64,000 bases of DNA from the NCBI GenBank assembly GCA_016125215.1, contig WGMF01000006.1:1-64000 (forward strand), written 5' to 3'. Origin of the DNA: Phycisphaera sp. GTDB taxonomy: Bacteria > Planctomycetota > Phycisphaerae > Phycisphaerales > Phycisphaeraceae. Made by a program: the position numbers and the translations under genes. Shown one piece after another: positions 43,259 to 52,139 of the stretch (positions are counted from its first letter, which is position 1; every line of letters begins with the position of its first letter). Under the pieces are notes generated by a model that saw only the letters and a list, made by a program, of their open reading frames with translations, was not told the DNA's origin and made no database searches.

Positions 43259-44149
43259 ATGTCCACGATGACCAGCGATGAAGTCGCGGCACTCTCGCCG
43301 AGCAACCTGCAAGCGGTGCCGGCTGTGCCCCCTGTTGACGAACTCGTCATCCGCCCCACCAAGGGTTGGATCGGTATCGACTGGAAAGAGCTCTGGCGTT
43401 ACCGCGAGCTGCTCTACTTCCTCGTCTGGCGCGACTACAAAGTCCGCTACAAACAGACAGTGCTCGGCATTGCCTGGGCTGTGCTCCAGCCGGTCTTCAA
43501 CATGATCGTCTTCACGGTCATCTTCGGGCATTTGGCCAAGATCGAAACGGACGGCTACCCCTACGCGGTCTACGTCTTTGCCGGCCTCCTGCCGTGGACC
43601 TTCTTTTCGCAGAGCGTCAACCTTGCGGGCCTGAGCCTCGTCAACCAGGCCCACCTGCTCACCAAGGTCTACTTCCCCCGCCTCTTCGTCCCCAGTTCGA
43701 GCCTCGGCGCCAGCCTCGTGGACATGGCGATCTCGATGGGCGTCTACGCGGTGATCCTCACCATCTACCAGCAAGTCCCGAGCTGGCAGGTCGTCTTCAT
43801 CCCGTTCCTCGTCGTGCTCACCATCATGGCGACGCTCGGCCTGGGTTACGTGCTTGCGGCCCTGACCGTCAGCTACCGCGACTTCCGTTACATCATCCCC
43901 TTCGTGCTTCAGGCGATGATGTACCTCAGCCCCGTGGTCTACCCCGTGAGCCTCGTGCCGGCCAAGTACCAGCCGCTGCTCGCGCTCAACCCGATGGCGG
44001 GCATCATCGATGGCTACCGCTGTGCGATCCTCGGCAAGGAGTGGAACTTCACCACCCTGGGCATCTCCGCGACCACGACCGTCGCCCTGTTCTTCTTCGG
44101 CCTCTACTTCTTCCGCAAGACCGAGCGACGCTTCGCGGATATCGCCTGA
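43259..44149 (+). CDS. wzm: ABC-2 type polysaccharide export permease (Wzm-like)
   Basis: A 296-residue membrane protein with six hydrophobic segments. The family signature KVRYKQTVLGIAWAVLQPVF precedes segment 1, and LNPMAGIIDGYRCAILG precedes the last. It forms the channel through which an undecaprenyl-linked glycan crosses the inner membrane. Its ATPase partner is encoded at 45117, with a dioxygenase-like gene between. The first 40 residues are a non-conserved cytoplasmic leader. Confidence 0.93.
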   Translation: MSTMTSDEVAALSPSNLQAVPAVPPVDELVIRPTKGWIGIDWKELWRYRELLYFLVWRDYKVRYKQTVLGIAWAVLQPVFNMIVFTVIFGHLAKIETDGYPYAVYVFAGLLPWTFFSQSVNLAGLSLVNQAHLLTKVYFPRLFVPSSSLGASLVDMAISMGVYAVILTIYQQVPSWQVVFIPFLVVLTIMATLGLGYVLAALTVSYRDFRYIIPFVLQAMMYLSPVVYPVSLVPAKYQPLLALNPMAGIIDGYRCAILGKEWNFTTLGISATTTVALFFFGLYFFRKTERRFADIA

Positions 44150-44185
44150 AGTATGTCCCCACGTTACCCACCGGAGTGATTCAAC

Positions 44186-45043
44186 GTGATTAAGCTCGCA
44201 GATCAACCGACCATTCAACTCACGCGGGACCAGATCGAGTTCTACCACAACGAGGGCTACCTCGTGCTCGACAAACTGGTGGACGAGGATGAAGTCGATC
44301 GCATGCGTGAGGTGTACGACAGATTGTTTGAATCGCAGGCCGGCCGGAACAACGGCGGGTTCTTCGACCTCGGCTCGCGTGACGAGGGCGACAAGCCCGC
44401 CCTGCCGCAGATGATGAACCCCAGCCGATATGCCCCGGAAATCGAACAGTTCACCTTCCGTGCCGCCGCCGCCCAGATCGCACGCCAACTCCAGGGCCCG
44501 CTGTCCTACTTCCGTCAGGACCTGGCCATCTGCAAGCCGCCCGGCTCCAAGGCCCACACCCCCTGGCACCAGGACGCAGGCTACAACGACCCCGCGTTCG
44601 ACTACGACAACATCAACTTCTGGGTCCCCCTCCAGCCCGCCACGCTCGAGAACGGCTGCCTCCAGTTCATCCCCAAATCGCACCTCCAGAAAGACATCCT
44701 CCCGCACCACCGCATGAACCACGACCCCAAGATCGAGGCCATCGAGTGCGAACAGGTCGACCTCGACAAAGCCGTCGCCTGCCCGCTGCCCCCCGGTGGT
44801 TGCACCATCCACCACGCACGCACGCTCCACTACGCCGGCCCCAACTCGACCGACCAACCCCGTCGCGCATACATCCTCGAGTTCGAAGTCCCCCCGCACA
44901 AGCGTGACAAGCCGCAGGACTTCCCCTGGAACCACGGCCGCGACACCCGACGCATCCGAACATATTCGACCTTCAGCGCCAAGCTCAGCAACAAACTCTT
45001 CAACCTCCGCAAGAACGCCGGCAAGTGGTTCGGCGCCAAATAG
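44186..45043 (+). CDS. phytanoyl-CoA dioxygenase-like (PhyH) Fe(II)/2-oxoglutarate enzyme
   Basis: A 285-residue protein of PhyH type. The iron ligands are the HxD of TPWHQDAGY (about 133-135) and the distal His in GGCTIHHARTLHYAGPNST, followed by the Arg used for 2-oxoglutarate. It sits between the exporter permease and ATPase genes, so its substrate is probably the glycan chain or its lipid carrier, for instance a hydroxylation that marks the chain end. In some Wzm/Wzt systems chain-end modification triggers export. This role is an inference. Confidence 0.85.
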   Translation: MIKLADQPTIQLTRDQIEFYHNEGYLVLDKLVDEDEVDRMREVYDRLFESQAGRNNGGFFDLGSRDEGDKPALPQMMNPSRYAPEIEQFTFRAAAAQIARQLQGPLSYFRQDLAICKPPGSKAHTPWHQDAGYNDPAFDYDNINFWVPLQPATLENGCLQFIPKSHLQKDILPHHRMNHDPKIEAIECEQVDLDKAVACPLPPGGCTIHHARTLHYAGPNSTDQPRRAYILEFEVPPHKRDKPQDFPWNHGRDTRRIRTYSTFSAKLSNKLFNLRKNAGKWFGAK

Positions 45044-45116
45044 CACCATCCCGCAATGCCCGTGCTGTCCAAGCACGGGATCGCCTCTCCACACAACCCC
45101 CCTCCGAGTGCATCCC

Positions 45117-46391
45117 GTGTCCCACCCCGTCATCTCCATCGAAGGCCTCGGCAAGCAGTACCGCATCGGCACGCAGAGCCGGGCGACCAACTTCCGTGAG
45201 GCCGCCACCAATGCGCTGACCTCGCCCTGGCGGCGACTGCGCAAACTCGGCGGGAGCAAGTTCGATGAGACCGAGAGCTTCTGGGCGCTGCGGGATGTCA
45301 ACATCGAAATCCACCGCGGCGACGTGGTCGGCATCGTCGGGCGAAACGGCGCGGGCAAGAGCACGATGCTCAAGGTCCTCTCACGCATCACAGAGCCGAC
45401 CGTCGGGCAGGTGAAGATGCGTGGTCGTGTGGCGTCTCTCCTCGAAGTCGGCACCGGGTTCCACCCCGAGCTCACGGGACGCGAAAACATCTACCTCAAC
45501 GCCGCGATCCTCGGCATGAAGAAGACCGAGATCGACCGCAAGTTCGACGCGATCGTGGCCTTTGCCGAGGTCGAGAAGTTCCTCGACACGCCGGTGAAGC
45601 ACTACTCGTCGGGCATGTACGTTCGTCTGGCGTTCGCCGTGGCGGCGCACCTCGAACCGGAAATCCTCGTGGTCGATGAGGTGCTCGCGGTGGGCGACGC
45701 GGCGTTCCAGAAAAAGTGCATGGGCAAGATGGGCGACGTCGCCAAGCAGGGGCGGACGATCCTCTTTGTGAGCCACAACATGGCGGCGGTGCGTGCGCTG
45801 TGCAGCCGGGCCGTCTGGCTCAAGGGCGGACAGGTGCTCATGGACGACGCGACAGGCCCCGTCGTCGACGCCTATCTCAAGAGCGTCATCTCCGCCACAG
45901 GCAGCCACGTCGACCTCACCGACCAGCCACGCGAAGGCTCCAACGGCTCGCAACTGCGCATCACGAGCGTCAGCCTCAACCACGGCAAGCCCGTCGAGCA
46001 CGGCCAACCCTTCACCGCGAGGCTCAATTTCGAGGTCACGTCGGATGTCGAGGAAGTTTCGCTGGGCGTGGGCATGGCGACACTCGAGGGCGTGCGCATC
46101 GTCACCATCGACACCGACCTGCAGAACCCCGAGCGCCCCTCGTTCAAGGCGGGCTACAAAGGCTCCGTCGAAGTCCGCGTCGACCGACTCGACCTCCAGC
46201 CGGGCAACTACATGATCGACGTAGGCGCACGTTCGGGCGACCGTTTCTGCCTGGACTACCTCGGCGGTTGCGTGCGCGTCGAGGTGATCCCCGGCCCGAC
46301 CACCGCCACCTCCATCATGCGCAGCGACGGCGGCGTCCGGATGCCCGGCTCGTGGTCGTGGGCAGGCCACACACAAACCGCACTGGCGTAA
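45117..46391 (+). CDS. wzt: ABC exporter ATPase with Wzt C-terminal glycan-binding domain
   Basis: A 424-residue protein. GTG 45117 is chosen because HPVISIEGLGKQY begins the domain; the frame upstream overlaps the previous gene. Walker A GRNGAGKST, signature HYSSGMYVRLAFAVA, Walker B ILVVDEVLAVGD and switch His in FVSHNMAAV are all present in the first 250 residues. The C-terminal domain (about 275-400) has the beta-sandwich features of Wzt proteins that bind a capped O-polysaccharide end before export. It pairs with the permease at 43259. Confidence 0.93.
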   Translation: MSHPVISIEGLGKQYRIGTQSRATNFREAATNALTSPWRRLRKLGGSKFDETESFWALRDVNIEIHRGDVVGIVGRNGAGKSTMLKVLSRITEPTVGQVKMRGRVASLLEVGTGFHPELTGRENIYLNAAILGMKKTEIDRKFDAIVAFAEVEKFLDTPVKHYSSGMYVRLAFAVAAHLEPEILVVDEVLAVGDAAFQKKCMGKMGDVAKQGRTILFVSHNMAAVRALCSRAVWLKGGQVLMDDATGPVVDAYLKSVISATGSHVDLTDQPREGSNGSQLRITSVSLNHGKPVEHGQPFTARLNFEVTSDVEEVSLGVGMATLEGVRIVTIDTDLQNPERPSFKAGYKGSVEVRVDRLDLQPGNYMIDVGARSGDRFCLDYLGGCVRVEVIPGPTTATSIMRSDGGVRMPGSWSWAGHTQTALA

Positions 46392-46460
46392 ACAAACTCA
46401 CAGATTCTTTCTTTCACCACGCGGCGGGGAGTCGCGGCTTTATCACAACGAGGGCTTCAC

Positions 46461-47057
46461 ATGGCACTGGTACTCAACACCGGCATCAAAACGATCGTCA
46501 AGAAAAGCTACCGCAAGGTCACCGGCCAACCCGAGCCGGTCGTCTACAAGGTTTGGCCGAGCGAGACCTCCAAGTGCCGCGCACGACTGGCCCCCTACTG
46601 CACGGGCTACGGCATCGACATCGGACCCGGCGGCGACCCCATCACGCCCGGCGCTGTCCGCGTCGACCTGCCCAACCCGTATTCGCACGTCGGGCAGCTC
46701 CCCGTCCAGTTCGGCGGCGACGCACGCGACCTCTACTGGTTCCGGGACAATGTGCTCGACTTCCTCTACTCCTCGCACGTCCTCGAAGACTTCGTCGACA
46801 CCCAGCGCGTCCTCCGCGAGTGGATGCGCGTGCTCAAGGTCGGCGGCAAGCTCATCATCTTCTGCCCCGACGAACAGGTCTACCGAAAACACTGCCGCGC
46901 CACGGGCCAACCCTACAACGAACACCACATCCACGAAGACTTCTCCCTGGCCTTCGTCAAGAAACACCTCGACACGATCGGCCCCTACAAGGTGCTGCAC
47001 GAGCTGCCTCTCACGGACGTGTATTCGTGGGAGATCGTCGCGCAGAAGTTGGCGTGA
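46461..47057 (+). CDS. SAM-dependent methyltransferase
   Basis: A 198-residue protein with a short class I methyltransferase core: GYGIDIGPGGDPI as a modified glycine-rich SAM loop, VLDFLYSSHVLEDFVD and VLREWMRVLKVGGKLIIFCP typical of Methyltransf_11 types. It probably methylates a sugar of the surface glycan or its chain end. Its position directly after the exporter ATPase with a glycan-binding domain supports a capping role, though this is inference. Confidence 0.85.
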   Translation: MALVLNTGIKTIVKKSYRKVTGQPEPVVYKVWPSETSKCRARLAPYCTGYGIDIGPGGDPITPGAVRVDLPNPYSHVGQLPVQFGGDARDLYWFRDNVLDFLYSSHVLEDFVDTQRVLREWMRVLKVGGKLIIFCPDEQVYRKHCRATGQPYNEHHIHEDFSLAFVKKHLDTIGPYKVLHELPLTDVYSWEIVAQKLA

Positions 47058-47130
47058 CCCAACGCTCCATCCGGGCGCCGACCGTGACCCCGGGACACTC
47101 CGATATTTTTGATCAGGGGAACCCTTGAGC

Positions 47131-48048
47131 ATGGCTACCACCACCGGTAACGAAGAAAATTTGAGTGATCACAACGGCTGCGCCAGCGAGCGGGTCGGCC
47201 CATCAGGGGACGAGGCCGGCGACCTGAAGGTTTACCGCGACAACAGCCCCGACCCCAACAACGCCGGGCAGGGACTGGCGTGCACCCCTTTTCTCGACAC
47301 CGTTCTCAAGAATGCCGATCGGTGCGAGTGGTTGATGTCACCCGCCGAACAGATGGCGATGATCTACCTGCTCGAGCACCTGCGCCCTCGCGTGGCGATC
47401 GAGATCGGCACGAGATTCGGCGGGAGCCTGCAGTTCATCTCGCGCCTGGCGGACAAGGTGTATTCGCTGGACATCGACCCCCAAGTGCCGGCACGCATGG
47501 CCGGCCGTTTCAAGAATGTGGAATACATCACCGGCCCGTCTCAAGAGACATTGCCGGCCCTGCTCGACCGCCTCGACGCCCAGGGCATCACACCCGAGTT
47601 CTGCCTGGTCGACGGCGATCACACCACCGACGGCGTGCGCGAGGACATCAACATTTTGTTGCGGATCAGACCACGCGCCCCGATGGCCATTGTCATGCAC
47701 GACAGTTTCAACCCGATCTGCCGGAGGGGCCTGCGTCAAGCCGACTGGGCGGGGAACGAATACGTTCACATGGTGGAACTCGATTTTGTGTCCGGCGTCG
47801 TGAACCCCGCGCCCATCACGCGCGGCGAACTGTGGGGTGGGTTGGCGCTGGGATTCCTCAAGCCCGTGAAACGATCGGTGAGGTTTGAAGTCTCCGCAAG
47901 GGCTGAATTGACCTTTCAGGCCGCGCTCACCGCCACGAGGAGCGAATCGCGCTACAGGCACCCTAAAACCGCGCTGCGCCGATTCTGGCGACTGCTTTGG
48001 GGCAGACCGTTACTCAGCATGGCCTCGACCGAGCCGAAACTCTCGTGA
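47131..48048 (+). CDS. class I methyltransferase (Methyltransf_24-like)
   Basis: A 305-residue protein. The SAM-binding region is VAIEIGTRFGGSLQFISRLA (about 91-110), followed by VYSLDIDPQVPARM and FCLVDGDHTTDGVREDINIL. A metal-binding style DGDH motif is seen as in cephalosporin hydroxylase/sugar O-methyltransferases. ATG 47131 is preferred to TTG 47125. Its TGA overlaps the GTG of the next gene. Likely target: a sugar hydroxyl in the exported glycan. Confidence 0.82.
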   Translation: MATTTGNEENLSDHNGCASERVGPSGDEAGDLKVYRDNSPDPNNAGQGLACTPFLDTVLKNADRCEWLMSPAEQMAMIYLLEHLRPRVAIEIGTRFGGSLQFISRLADKVYSLDIDPQVPARMAGRFKNVEYITGPSQETLPALLDRLDAQGITPEFCLVDGDHTTDGVREDINILLRIRPRAPMAIVMHDSFNPICRRGLRQADWAGNEYVHMVELDFVSGVVNPAPITRGELWGGLALGFLKPVKRSVRFEVSARAELTFQAALTATRSESRYRHPKTALRRFWRLLWGRPLLSMASTEPKLS

Positions 48049-49073
48049 ACACCACCGCAACCGCCCAATCCGGATTGCAGGACGCCGCGTCACCCCGCGA
48101 ACCCAGACGCGGCCGATTGCGACGCGTCGGCGGCGCACTGGTGCGACCGATCAAGCGGTCGGCCTGGGAAGCGCAGCAAATGCTCCGCTACGGTGTGCCG
48201 CGCACGGTGCTGTGGTATGGTTCGGGATTTGGCGACCACCTCTTGTGTACCGCGGTCTTCCACGAGCTGCGCAAGCGCGGGCACAGGGGCCTGTGGATGG
48301 CCAGCGGGTTTGAGGAACTTTTCCGGGGCAACCCCGACATCGACGCTGTGGTCCCCATCGACTGGCGTTACCAGGAACTGGCCAAGCGCGTCGGCGGCCG
48401 ATCCGTCATGCCCGTCTATGCGGACATCGACCCCGAGAACGAGAACAACGAAATCCCGACCAGGCACATCATCGCCCTGATGTGCGAAAAGCTCGACATC
48501 CAAGGCGAAGTGGAGCTGCGCCCTTACCTGCACCTGACGGATGATGAAAAGAAGGCCGGCAGGCTTGTTGACAACCAGGTGGCGATCCAGAGTTCGATCC
48601 TCGCGGCCAGGCTGCCGATTCTTAACAAGGAATGGGACCCCGCTCGCTTTGCCGCCGTGGTGCAGGCCCTCAAGGGTGAGTTCAACTTCGTGCAGGTCGG
48701 CTCCCCACGCGACCCGCTGCTCCCGGGGGTCATCGACATGCGCGGCAAGTCGAGCGTGCGACAGACCGCGGCGATCCTCGGTCAATCCCGTGCGTTCGTG
48801 GGCCTGGTCGGTTTTGTGATGCACCTGGCGCGTGCGGTCGATTGCCGGGCGGCCATCGTCTTCGGCGGGCGCGAGGCCCCGTGGCAATCGGGCTACACCT
48901 GCAACGAAAACCTCCACGAAGCCGTCGAGTGCGCCCCCTGCTGGCAGTGGAGCCGGTGCGACCACGACCGCGTGTGCATGAAAAACATCACGGTGGACAG
49001 GGTCGTCGAGGCTGTCCGCAAGACGGCCTCACGCCACGGACAACCGCTCGAAGTCGAATCGATCACGCTCTAG
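48045..49073 (+). CDS. glycosyltransferase family 9-like protein
   Basis: A 342-residue protein starting at GTG 48045, which overlaps the previous stop (GTGA). WYGSGFGDHLLCTAVFHELR is the N-terminal GT9 loop, and GLVGFVMHLARAVDCRAAIVFGG is the acceptor/nucleotide block. The C-terminal cysteines (CAPCWQWSRCDHDRVCM) match those seen in many GT9 members. GT9 enzymes usually transfer heptose or related sugars; the donor here is unknown. Confidence 0.82.
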   Translation: MNTTATAQSGLQDAASPREPRRGRLRRVGGALVRPIKRSAWEAQQMLRYGVPRTVLWYGSGFGDHLLCTAVFHELRKRGHRGLWMASGFEELFRGNPDIDAVVPIDWRYQELAKRVGGRSVMPVYADIDPENENNEIPTRHIIALMCEKLDIQGEVELRPYLHLTDDEKKAGRLVDNQVAIQSSILAARLPILNKEWDPARFAAVVQALKGEFNFVQVGSPRDPLLPGVIDMRGKSSVRQTAAILGQSRAFVGLVGFVMHLARAVDCRAAIVFGGREAPWQSGYTCNENLHEAVECAPCWQWSRCDHDRVCMKNITVDRVVEAVRKTASRHGQPLEVESITL

Positions 49074-49076
49074 AAC

Positions 49077-50024
49077 ATGCCCCTGATCTCCGTCATTCTG
49101 CCGATCTACAACGCGCAGCGTTATCTCGACGCCGCGGTGAAGAGCATTCTCGCGCAGAGCTTTAGCGACTTTGAGTTGATTGCAATCAACGACGGCTCGA
49201 CCGACCGATCTCTGGACATTCTTTACAAGCACGCCGACCGAGACCGTCGGGTCCGCATCGTGACACGCCAGAACAAGGGGCTGGTGGCCACGCTCAACGA
49301 GGGTTTGATGCTTGCCAAGGGCAGCCTGATCGCTCGCATGGACGCGGACGACGTGGCGTTGCCCGGACGGTTCGCCGCCCAGGCGCGGTACATGGCCGAG
49401 CACCCGGAGGTCGTGCTGCTCGGCGGGTGGTACGAGATGATCGACCACCGCGGCAGGCTCATCACGGTGATGCGCATGCCCACGGAGCACGACGAGATCG
49501 ACGCCGAGATGCTGGCCGGCCACACGCCGTTGTGCCACCCCACCGCGATGATGCGCCGAGACAAGGTCCTCACGCTCGGCGGGTACCGGGCTGAGATGAT
49601 GCTCGCGGAAGACCTCGACCTCTGGCTGCGCCTGGCGGAGGTGGGCAAGGTAGCGATCCTGCCCGAGCCGATGCTGCGTTACCGCGTCCATGCCAACTCC
49701 GTGAGTGAGCAGGCGGGCGAGAAGCAGCGACGTGTGGCACGTTCAGCCTGTGAAGCGGCCTACCGCAGGCGCGGGATCGAGCCGCGCTTCGCAGCCGACG
49801 AATCGGCCAGGCCCTTGTCTGATCGATCCTCCAAGCACCGTTTTGCGATTCTCTACGGCTGGTGGGCGTTCAACGAAGCGCAGCGCATGACCGCGCTGAG
49901 CTACGCCATTCGGGGCGTTCGTCTCAAACCCATGAACATCCAGGGGTGGAAGCTTCTGGTGTGTTCGCTGGTCAAGCCGATGCGTATTCGGCGGGGCGAT
50001 GCGGTGGGGGTGGGCCATGCGTAA
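49077..50024 (+). CDS. glycosyltransferase family 2
   Basis: A 315-residue GT-A enzyme. ISVILPIYNAQRYLDAAVKS opens the fold, INDGSTDRS binds nucleotide, IARMDADDVALPGR holds the DxD metal motif, and MLAEDLDLWLRLAEVG is the ED catalytic-base region. It is followed with an 8-base overlap by another GT2 of the same subtype, and the two share the DLDLWLRLAEVG segment, indicating tandem duplication. Confidence 0.93.
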   Translation: MPLISVILPIYNAQRYLDAAVKSILAQSFSDFELIAINDGSTDRSLDILYKHADRDRRVRIVTRQNKGLVATLNEGLMLAKGSLIARMDADDVALPGRFAAQARYMAEHPEVVLLGGWYEMIDHRGRLITVMRMPTEHDEIDAEMLAGHTPLCHPTAMMRRDKVLTLGGYRAEMMLAEDLDLWLRLAEVGKVAILPEPMLRYRVHANSVSEQAGEKQRRVARSACEAAYRRRGIEPRFAADESARPLSDRSSKHRFAILYGWWAFNEAQRMTALSYAIRGVRLKPMNIQGWKLLVCSLVKPMRIRRGDAVGVGHA

Positions 50025-50949
50025 TCAGGATCAAACCCGCCCTCGTGTGACGGTGCTCATGCCGGTCTACAACGCCGGCCGCTACCTCGAAGAGGCGGTG
50101 CGCAGCGTCCTCGATCAGACGTGGCAGGACTTTGAGCTGTTGGTCATCGACGACGGCTCGACGGACGGGTCGGGTGTGGTGCTGGACCATTTCGCACAGC
50201 GGGACAGCCGGGTGCGTGTGGTGCATCAATCCAACGCGGGGATTGTGAACACGCTCAACCGCGGTTTGGCCGAGGCGCGGGGCGAGTTGCTTGCACGCAT
50301 GGACGCCGATGACATTGCGATGCCCGAGCGTTTGGCCGACCAGGTCGCCTATCTCGATCAACACCCCGAGTGTGTGGTCGTCGGCGGGCGCATCCTGCTC
50401 ATCGACCCGGATGGCATGCCCATCCGCGAGATGTGCGAGGAGCTGACTCACGAAGAGATCGACCGTAAAAACCTCGAAGCCGGCGGGGCGGCGATCAACC
50501 ACCCATCCGCGACGTTCAGACTCGACGCGGCGCGAAAGGTCGGCTCGTACCGCAAGGATTACGAGTTCGGCGAGGACCTGGACCTCTGGCTGCGCTTGGC
50601 GGAGGTCGGCCGAATGGCCAACCTTCCGGGGGTGGTCACGCAATACCGGATGCACGCGGCGAGCATCAGCCACGACCGCGCGATCCTGCAACGGACGCAG
50701 TGGCGCCGCGCCGCGATGGACGCCAAGCGCAGGCGGGGCCTGTCGGTCGAGGGCGATGCCCAACTCGTTTCGCTGCTCGAACACTCGGCCGCGGTCACGG
50801 TGGCGTCGCACCACAACCGCTGGGCGTGGTGGGCGCTGATGAGCGGCTATCGCCGAACGGCGCGCAAGCACGCTTTGGCGACGCTGAAGATGCGGCCGCT
50901 GGCGTTCGATTCCTGGCGGCTCTTCGCCTGCGCACTGCGCGGACGATAA
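50017..50949 (+). CDS. glycosyltransferase family 2
   Basis: A 310-residue GT-A enzyme from ATG 50017, overlapping the end of the previous GT2. VTVLMPVYNAGRYLEEAVRS, VIDDGSTDGSG, LARMDADDIAMPER and FGEDLDLWLRLAEVG are the family motifs. It is the paralogue of the gene before it. The product should add one sugar to the lipid-linked repeat unit. Confidence 0.93.
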   Translation: MRNQDQTRPRVTVLMPVYNAGRYLEEAVRSVLDQTWQDFELLVIDDGSTDGSGVVLDHFAQRDSRVRVVHQSNAGIVNTLNRGLAEARGELLARMDADDIAMPERLADQVAYLDQHPECVVVGGRILLIDPDGMPIREMCEELTHEEIDRKNLEAGGAAINHPSATFRLDAARKVGSYRKDYEFGEDLDLWLRLAEVGRMANLPGVVTQYRMHAASISHDRAILQRTQWRRAAMDAKRRRGLSVEGDAQLVSLLEHSAAVTVASHHNRWAWWALMSGYRRTARKHALATLKMRPLAFDSWRLFACALRGR

Positions 50950-50975
50950 TACTAACACCTTGTAAGTCCTGTACC

Positions 50976-52139
50976 ATGCGGATCACATTTGTCTTCCAGC
51001 ACGCGGGGATCTCCGGCGGCGTCCGCGTTGCGGCGTCGATCGCCGAGGAGTTGCGCCTGCGCGGGCACGAGGTCACCGCCGTGTCGACCCCCCTGCCCGG
51101 GCTGTCGTTCCGTCAGAAGTTCCGCACGTTCATGCGCGACCGCAAGTGGCCCCGGCTGGTCGACCAGGGTCGGTCGTATTTCGATTCGACCGGCGTCGAC
51201 CACCGTGTGCTCGAGACGTTTCGACCGATCACCGATGCCGACCTGCCCGACGCCGACGCGATTGTGGCCACGTGGTGGGAGACGGGTCCGTGGGTCCACG
51301 CCGCCTCGCCGCGCAAGGGCGTGAAATGCATCTTCCTCCAGCAATACGAGGCCAACTTCGGCTTCCCCGAAGAGAAAATCGACGCGGTCTGGCGTCTGCC
51401 GCTCTACAAGATCGTCTGCTCGAAATGGTTGGCTGACCTGGCCAAGGAGCGCTTCGGTCAGGATGTCGAGTCGGTCGTCCACAACGGCATCGACACCGCG
51501 CTGTTCCACGCCCCGGCGCGAGGCAAGCAGGATGTCCCGACCGTCGGCCTGATGTACGGCACGAACCCGGTCAAGGGTTACGACATCTGTCTTGAAGCGC
51601 TAAACAAGGTCCGCAAGGCTGTCCCCGATTGCAAGGTCATCGCGTTTGCGAATCACGAGGTGGTGCCGCGGTTGCCGCTGCCCGAGGGGGCTGAGTTCCA
51701 CCTGTGCCCGAGCCAGTCGATGATCCGTGATATCTATTCACGTTGCGACGTGTGGCTGTGCGGCAGCCGCAGCGAGGGCTTCCACCTCCCGCCCCACGAG
51801 GCGATGGCGTGCAGGACACCGGTCGTCTCGACACGCGTCGGCGGGCCGATGGACATGATCGAAGACGGCGTGAACGGCTACCTGGCCGAGGTCAACGACC
51901 ACGAAACACTGGCGGCGCGGATGCTCGACGTGCTGACGATGGATGCGCAGCGCTGGCGCAGGATGTCGGACGAGGCGCTCAAGACCGCGTTATCGTTCTC
52001 CTGGAAGACGGCGGCCGAAAAGTTCGAAGAGGCGTTGACACGCGCGATCGAGCAGGCCCGGCCGCGGCGCGGGGTCCGGTCGGTGGATAGTGATTCCATG
52101 AACAGTCACACGCAAGGGATACAGGCCCATGCTGGATGA
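50976..52139 (+). CDS. glycosyltransferase family 4
   Basis: A 387-residue GT-B enzyme. MRITFVFQHAGISGGVRVAA opens the N-terminal Rossmann domain. The C-terminal domain has VGLMYGTNPVKGYDICLEAL and the donor-binding GSRSEGFHLPPHEAMACRTPVVST with the E-x7-E region. No Shine-Dalgarno is evident. Its last 11 bases overlap the polymerase gene that follows. Confidence 0.92.
   Translation: MRITFVFQHAGISGGVRVAASIAEELRLRGHEVTAVSTPLPGLSFRQKFRTFMRDRKWPRLVDQGRSYFDSTGVDHRVLETFRPITDADLPDADAIVATWWETGPWVHAASPRKGVKCIFLQQYEANFGFPEEKIDAVWRLPLYKIVCSKWLADLAKERFGQDVESVVHNGIDTALFHAPARGKQDVPTVGLMYGTNPVKGYDICLEALNKVRKAVPDCKVIAFANHEVVPRLPLPEGAEFHLCPSQSMIRDIYSRCDVWLCGSRSEGFHLPPHEAMACRTPVVSTRVGGPMDMIEDGVNGYLAEVNDHETLAARMLDVLTMDAQRWRRMSDEALKTALSFSWKTAAEKFEEALTRAIEQARPRRGVRSVDSDSMNSHTQGIQAHAG

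Noticed and set aside
43229..45490. 753-codon open frame on the minus strand
   Set aside because: It lies antisense to the wzm, phyH and wzt genes, which have clear family motifs; composition is typical of shadow frames in GC-rich DNA.
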